Origin: Siphonodentalium dalli
Lineage: Eukaryota > Mollusca > Scaphopoda > Gadilida > Siphonodentaliidae
Length of the DNA stretch: 64,000 bases
Direction of reading: 5' to 3'
Assembly: GCA_032622095.1 (NCBI GenBank)
Contig: CP136061.1
Location: 98,887,345-98,951,344, forward strand
In this document: in pieces, positions 58,859-64,000 of the stretch
How the letters are laid out: each line of letters opens with the position of its first letter
How positions within the stretch are numbered: position 1 is the stretch's first letter
The notes under the pieces: generated by a model
Seen by the model: only the letters and a program-made list of their open reading frames with translations
What the model was told of the DNA's origin: nothing
The model's database searches: none
Position numbers and translations under genes: made by a program

Positions 58859-59214
58859 TTAGTTGGTCTTGAACTCATCGACTGGAATGTTGGTGACTAT
58901 TTCAGTTGGTATAGCATTCCATTATCTTATGGTCCGGGAAAGAAAGAAAATTTGTGGTAATCGTAGTTGGATTGTGGAATTAGGTAGCCAGCCGCATTAG
59001 TGTGCCTGGATTCTATTGATCTTTTAGCATATTCAGCTGTTTTGACTGCAGCATGTTGATGGTGGATTTTGTGCATCACGAATAATCGAGCCTGGTGCCT
59101 CCTGGACTGTAAAGAGTGTCATCTCAGTTGATCTATCATGTCTGATACGCTGGATGTTCTTCTGTATCTGTTGAGAGCATATCTAGCAGCGCGTCGTTGA
59201 ACTTTCTCCAATTT
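58859..59214 (-). pseudogene. LINE ORF2 reverse-transcriptase C-terminus (CR1/L2-like), 5'-truncated and broken
   Basis: The minus-strand translation reads KLEKVQRRAARYALNRYRRT, SSVSDMIDQLR-stop, then HSLQSRRHQARLFVMHKIHH. It continues with YDYHKFSFFP, a one-base frameshift, RTIR-stop-WNAIPTEIVTNIP and VDEFKTN-stop. KxxxVQRRAARF, L-xRR-xARL-xMYKI and FFPRTI-xWN-LP are the conserved closing motifs of CR1/L2-type LINE ORF2, downstream of the polymerase core. Two in-frame stops (at the expected Trp and Glu positions) and the frameshift show it is dead. The copy is 5'-truncated at about 59,216 and followed by a short 3' region ending in the (GAA)n tail. It inserted in the same orientation as the candidate PAN-WSC gene. 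Confidence 0.88.
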
Positions 59215-59216
59215 AC

Positions 59217-60194
59217 AATAGAAATATGGCGACTGACACCCAAGGAAAACTGACACGTTTTAGTGGACATTTTTCAAACGATACCGTGAAAATTAATCTA
59301 AAGCATAGCTCCTTGGCTTTTAATGGTATGTCACTTATCATAATTCTGGCTGATACTGTTGAAGTTATAGTTGTTCACAGTTGAATGCCAAAACAATGCA
59401 GATATACTCTGTTTCAAAGTCACATTTCTGCTAACAAAAGCTTTTTAGCTCACATCTATTGATGGCACCCACTTTAATGATATATGGTCTATATATTATC
59501 TCTATGTTGTTATATCTAGATCTGTCTGCTTTTATGTGAAAAATGCCAATTTTGTCAGCCCGTTTCCAGAAATGTTTCACGAAACAGACTTTTCCTTCCC
59601 CTTAAAATGTATTCACCCACTGACTCACAATTTAATTGACAAAATATATCTTCAAAATCAGTTTCAGTTCATTAAACTCGTTTCAATCTCAATAACAAAA
59701 TGAACAACACGTCTAAATCTGCCTCCGTTAAACCATCCAAAAAGTAATCGTTTCGCATAAGCGATGCCATTGTTTTTTCTTGATGCAGCAACATGCAGGT
59801 AACGGGAAATTAGCAGTTAAAATTGACAAATTCAAATTCAAATTATTTTGTATTCTCATTCATCATCATGATATGATATATAGATATCACAAATATACAT
59901 GTAATAACATATACATAAAAGAGGTATGGCGTTGATACTAACAAATAAGTACATATCTTCTAACGTTTACATATCAGGAATATGGACGCGTATGAATATC
60001 GAACGTTGGAGCGCGTGCCGGCGCATTTGAACCGGACTACACTTTGCGACAGTTTATCGACAATTGACTCTCCCTCAAATCTTTGATGTTTCCGGCAGTA
60101 TATTGGCAGCAAGTGCATTAGAATGAAATGTAATTGTTTGTATTTGCACTATTTATGTGTATATTGCAATTAAACATTATCCCATCCTACCTTA
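59217..60194. other. nothing recognised
   Basis: AT-rich sequence upstream of the truncated LINE and before the MITE. No repeat or domain-bearing frame was found. Confidence 0.45.
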
Positions 60195-60829
60195 CTCGTA
60201 TTTAAATTCGCGCAGTACTATTTTATTTGCTCAGTTTTGAATTCGCGCGAATTCAAAACTGATAAAAGCAAACAATTGGCAAATGTTTTGAATCTGAAGA
60301 CACTTTCAGTTTTTAGTAGATACATGTGTAAAATAAACACAATCTGGACGGATTTAAATCATTTAAAACAGCATTATCAATTTGTTGTGAACATGTGTGT
60401 CTCTATGCTCCAAATAATTATTATGATATTTTAATAGTTACAGACAGCATTGAAATTAACTCGAAAAAAGTAAAAGCACATAATTTATAGTCTGTTTGGT
60501 CATGGTGTCACTTCGGGGTTGAGACTTCAGGCGAGGCGTGTTTAGGTGTTTTTCAATATGGACGATGTTGCCATGATTTGTCGCTTAATTTATACCTGAG
60601 TAATGGTGTGGATGTTGGTTGCCCACATGTAATTAAATATAGGCAGATACAAACATACTTAATTATCTTCGTTCACCTAATATTCCGCAATTTATGTAAT
60701 GAACTCATGAAGATATAGCTCTCTTGTTTTTGTTTTATAAACTCAGGAGTCGTAATATTTTTAGATCAGTTTTAAATTCGCGCACCGATGGGTGCGCGAA
60801 AAATACTACTGCGCGAATTTAAATACGAG
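60195..60829. mobile_element. 635-bp MITE with ATTTAAATTCGCGCAGTA termini
   Basis: CTCGTATTTAAATTCGCGCA (60,195) and its exact inverse ending at 60,829 form TIRs of at least 25 bp. Subterminal palindromes CAGTTTTGAATTCGCG (60,232-60,261, perfect 30-bp palindrome) and GCGCACCGATGGGTGCGCG (60,779-60,797) adjoin the termini. There is no transposase and no clear target duplication. Confidence 0.8.
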
Positions 60830-61273
60830 GAAGCTTACCTAAACAAACGGGTGGGTGTACAATATAATCCACATGTACCCTTTAAGAAATCATTTTCATC
60901 AAATGGTTTTCCATCGGTTCTTCACCTTGTCCCGTATGTGGAACCAACGTAGAGAACCGCATGGTTCTGGTGCGAGTTCCAAATTGTGTCCCGTGTTTGG
61001 AAGCATAAGGTACTGAACATTAAATTTTGGTTCTTGGTACAGATCCAAAATAGAATACGATGATTCATATTCGGAACCAAATTTTAGAACAAAAATTCCA
61101 GAACCAGTTAGTTAATTTTGTCCCGTATATGGAATCATTTGGTTGTGACACTTAATTTTGGTTCTTTAAAACACTTCTTCAAATATTTCCGTTATTTCGT
61201 CAAAAACGCTTCCTCAAATATCTCCGTTATTTAGTTAATAAAACTATTTTCTTATTTTAGGATCACATATCCT
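60830..61273. repeat. degenerate GGTTC/GAACC-rich dispersed repeat, left part
   Basis: Words such as TTGTCCCGTATGTGGAACCA, GGTTCTTGGTACAG and TTGTCCCGTATATGGAATCA recur about every 90-130 bp. The equivalent text in inverse sense is present after the 16-bp minisatellite (61,900-61,980), so the two may bound an old element of about 1.1 kb. Confidence 0.5.
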
Positions 61274-61885
61274 CTAATTTTGATATATGATCCTGCTTTC
61301 ATTGAGCCACGAGTGACTCCTGAGACGAGGATCACATAGTATATGATACCCTATCCTACGGAGGATCACATATTGTTTCATATCTACACCCGTGCGCATG
61401 GCCTGATTAGTTCGTAAAAACGTTATACTGTTTAAAATTGATATCACACGATATGGTTCACTGAATAGACCCCGAAGACGTACTGGAATCTGATGGAAAT
61501 GTCGAATTATATTTATAAAGTTCATGTTTAAAACTCTGAAACTCCTATTTGTGATATGTGAAATAGTGTTACCCCAACCAGTAATACAATGATTTGAGTC
61601 TAAATATGACTGGAATATAGCATCGGCATGTGTGCATTGGTATTGCATATAAATGACGCCTGGTCTAGTCATCCCTAAATCATCTAAACCCCTAAAGCGA
61701 GGTCGTGTTCCCACACAAACCTTGCATTCAATTTGGTTATGTGAAGAACCAAACTTAGGATGGAACCAAAGAAGAGTGGACCCAAAGAAGAGTGGACACA
61801 AAGAAGAGTGGAACCAAAGAAGAGTGAGTGGAACCAAAGAAGAGTTGAACCAAAGAAGAGTGGAACCAAAGAAGAGTGGAACCAA
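61274..61885 (-). other. 203-codon open frame, unrecognised (last ~155 codons outside the minisatellite)
   Basis: The minus frame is open from 61,885 to a TAG at 61,274-61,276. Its first ~42 codons read the 16-bp minisatellite. The remaining ~155 codons lie in non-tandem DNA, which is long for chance in AT-rich sequence. The peptide includes GLDDLGMTRPGVIYMQYQ, DSNHCITGWGNTISHITN and PVRLRGLFSEPYRV, and ends RSHSWLNESRIIYQN. No domain is recognised. The DNA contains three GGATCACAT words near the 3' end (61,260, 61,329 and 61,363), suggesting repeat origin. It could be a decayed element gene or an exon. Confidence 0.25.
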
Positions 61886-61889
61886 AGTG
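61761..61889 (+). repeat. 16-bp minisatellite (AACCAAAGAAGAGTGG), about 7 copies
   Basis: Units differ at the first few bases (ACCC, ACAC, AACC), and one has an extra GAGT. It is short enough to create the repeat-like N-terminus of the overlapping minus-strand frame. Confidence 0.92.
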
Positions 61890-62483
61890 TTTTGTTCTAT
61901 GTTGGTATTGGTTCTCCCGGGAACTTTTCTCTTAGAGTGAATATGTTCTTGACATTAAATTTGATTCTTGGCGGAGAACAATAACATAGTCGTATAAGAG
62001 CGACGTATTTTATCCCAAAGTGTTAACCAGATGCGAGAATTTAAAACAAAATTGTGAACAAACGCAAACATTTTTGGTAGCGAAATCTTTCACTGCCATA
62101 GATCACTACACCTAACGCATGATATTTCAGATAATTAAGCCATACACTGATGTTGCGAAATTAAAACATAATTATAAACGACAAGTATTTTTGCAGTAAT
62201 GCTATTTAGTTTGCGAATTGGAATAATTCGCAGAGCAGAATCGTGGGAACTATTTTTTTTGCCGGAAGGGATGCGCGAAGCCGGTGTGTTAACTTTCTTT
62301 CCAATAAATTTATCGGCGAAGCCAGTCGCTTATTTTGAAAAACCTCCCTCTCTCCCCGTTTTTTGTTGTTTTTTTTTCGGGAATACACATTCGATTGATG
62401 TCTGCGCCCTTTTGGCATACATCTATATGCGGTTATATCTCAAATAAGTGTCTCAATTATAGACCATGAGAATAATAACCTAC
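61890..62483. other. presumed intron, no gene recognised
   Basis: The plus frame at 62199-62447 has no domain. Downstream of the PAN exon's donor on the minus strand, the sequence is AT-rich. Confidence 0.4.
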
Positions 62484-62643
62484 CGAAAAGGATGTAGACA
62501 TCCGCTCCAGTGTTGCTAGGAGACAGATCCCCGGTGCTAATGTAGCACGCTCTGATCACTGAGTTGTAAGAGTATCGCCTGCAAAACTCAGTCCCAGCAC
62601 ACTTCATTGCACAATGAATTTCAGACCGAATGTGTTCCAGCAA
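62484..62643 (-). CDS. PAN/apple-domain exon (partial gene)
   Basis: On the minus strand the exon reads LLEHIRSEIHCAMKCAGTEF, then CRRYSYNSVIRACYIST, and ends GADVYILF plus one base. It stops directly before a consensus donor GTAGGT (62,483-62,478). The spacing CxxxCxxxxxCxxYxYN...ACYI is the cysteine pattern of PAN/apple domains, extracellular binding modules abundant in molluscan secreted and membrane proteins. The 5' boundary is less sure: GCCATCAG (AG at 62,644-62,645) is the best acceptor, but the frame is open upstream to beyond 62,690. The donor is phase 1, matching the WSC exon at 25,865-25,993. The 5' part of the exon is echoed twice upstream (62,695-62,751). Gene identity is unknown. 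Confidence 0.6.
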
Positions 62644-62751
62644 CTGATGGCTCCCCCAACAAGAAGGTATCCCGGGAACAGATTCAATGACGAAGAATTT
62701 CAGACCGAATGTGTTCCATTGCACAATGAATTTCAGACCTAATGTGTTCCA
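62607..62751 (-). repeat. three copies of a 24-33-bp piece of the PAN exon
   Basis: GAATTTCAGACCGAATGTGT (minus: ACACATTCGGTCTGAAATTC) lies at 62,616 within the exon, at 62,695 and, with one change, at 62,728. Copies 1 and 3 also share the flanking TTGCACAAT. Copies 2 and 3 abut, while copy 1 is 55 bp away. Confidence 0.9.
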
Positions 62752-62847
62752 TAGTGGACACCGTGCATTTTCAGTACAAATTGCTAAAAAGTTGAAATAA
62801 CTGAACAAATAATTGGCAAAAGAACAGGATAAGAAAAATGGCGACAT

Positions 62848-64000
62848 TCAAAACTTGTACGCGCCTTTTGAGAGTGGTTTAGATTGACGCTTTCAGCCAG
62901 GAACGGCAACTCTACATTGTATTATTGAACCAGTTATGTGTTTATGAAGCTTAGAGAAGATACAGAGAATCAGCTTTCTGGGTTGGTTAACATTTATGAT
63001 GTGCAAAAAGTTATAATATCCAACAATTTTTGTGAAAAATTTACGAAAATGTCAAAAAAATGCAAAAATTGCAGTGATTTTTCAAAAAAGTTTTGTATAC
63101 AGTTGTTTTTTTTTTTTATAAATATAAGTCTAGCTTTTCAATGAATATACATATATTTTTTTTTAGTTGCGAGTTTCAAACCGGTACGTGTACGGGTACG
63201 CGTACGGGTAGCTAACCGTACTGGTACACGTTTTGTAATCGCAAACTGTTTTACGGGTATAATTCATCACATCGACTGGTAATGTATGCAACAAATATAT
63301 ATTATAATATAGATTGTTATTCGCATTCGCTTTATTGGCTGATGTTATACTTACCGTTATTGATTGTTGGAAATTTGTATTTAGATAAGATGGGCGGGCC
63401 TCAGGATAATCAGTTGCTTTCATCAAGGCAGTTGGAAGGGGTTGGTGCTTTTCTTTCACTCATCTTGATAACATTTTCAACAATTGGATTCTACAAGTCA
63501 TAGACCGATCGAGTGTTGACTATAATTCGGTTGGAATTTTCAGACTAAGAAAATAGATTATGATAGCTCAAATTTACAATTACGTTAATTTTTCCAACCA
63601 ATAATCGGTATAAAATGTATTGTTTTAGACCCAGTGTCTAATAATGTCGTGCATGTACTTTCAGTGAGATATAAGACCGAATGTGTCCCTTATGTTAGTT
63701 AGGGAATATTTAGTCATATTAAGTACTCTTTGGTTTGGAATCTCTCAACAGATCGAAGGGTCGGGACAAGGGAATATTTATCACAAGAATTGGGATTTTT
63801 GTCGGGAACTAAACCCGGAGGTAGGTTTGAAAATTTAAACTTGGAAGCATAAAAGGTGTTAAAATGTAGTCTGTTTATTTTAATATATTGAATAAAGAGC
63901 GTTTACTTCACCTATGTGCGAAACACAGAAAACAGCTGAAACTCGTTCTGATTATGCTTATATTGTGTAGAGTATGTATAGGTATTTCGTGTCTTTAGCC
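62848..64000. other. no gene recognised; small GTACGGGTACG repeat
   Basis: A short run of GGTACGTGTACGGGTACGCG-type text lies at 63,181-63,225. AATAAAGAGCGTTTAC (63,891-63,906) is another copy of the CGCTCTTTA word. The 73-codon plus frame 63282-63503 is hydrophobic, with no domain. Confidence 0.45.

Overview
This is a repeat-dominated stretch of a eukaryotic nuclear genome, most likely a lophotrochozoan and probably a mollusc. That placement is inference. It rests on an ORF1 relic of a LINE whose zinc knuckles and 3' tail look molluscan, on a CR1/L2-like LINE 3' end that terminates in a (GAA)n run, on PAN/apple and WSC extracellular-domain exons, on several MITE families, on very long AT-rich satellites, and on the absence of any bacterial-style operon. 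No complete protein-coding gene is visible. Most open frames here are by-products of tandem repeats whose units lack stop codons.

Layout. 1-0.9 kb: ~389-bp tandem repeat. 1.9-5.4 kb: ORF1-only LINE relic carrying a 982-bp tandem duplication and a TTAA-flanked piggyBac-like MITE in its tail. 5.4-7.1 kb: alternating ~155/160-bp tandem repeat carrying a YY1-like motif in nearly every unit. 9.7-10.2 kb: 33-bp minisatellite with a TTAGGG-type core. 10.3-12.3 kb: elements built of TTAAGCGC-like palindromes, one with clear TIRs. 12.9-14.1 kb: 1.2-kb TIR element with a TATA/Inr core promoter and a 45-codon ORF. 14.6-16.9 kb: TIR element holding a 130-bp satellite. 18.3-22.5 kb: dispersed repeats. 22.5-25.2 kb: composite block with inverted 130-bp repeats flanking a 122-bp array that contains NRF-1-like palindromes. 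25.9 kb: WSC exon (minus). 26.9-31.9 kb and 49.9-58.2 kb: one ~360-bp satellite family in opposite orientations. 32.5-34.1 and 45.0-49.9 kb: a second satellite family, interrupted by an 11-kb segment with TIRs (34,061-45,023). 58.6-59.2 kb: LINE ORF2 C-terminal relic (minus). 60.2-60.8 kb: MITE. 62.5 kb: PAN/apple exon (minus).

How it fits together. The PAN exon (62,484-62,643) and the WSC exon (25,865-25,993) are both on the minus strand, in transcription order, and their splice phases are compatible (phase 1 to phase 1). The simplest reading is that most of the window is one ~36.5-kb intron of a PAN-WSC extracellular or membrane protein gene, filled by satellites and DNA transposons. The most unusual items are the 11-kb ORF-poor TIR insertion, whose empty site can be read in a paralogous satellite copy, and the 45-residue ORF with an N-terminus like the histone H3 tail inside the 1.2-kb element.
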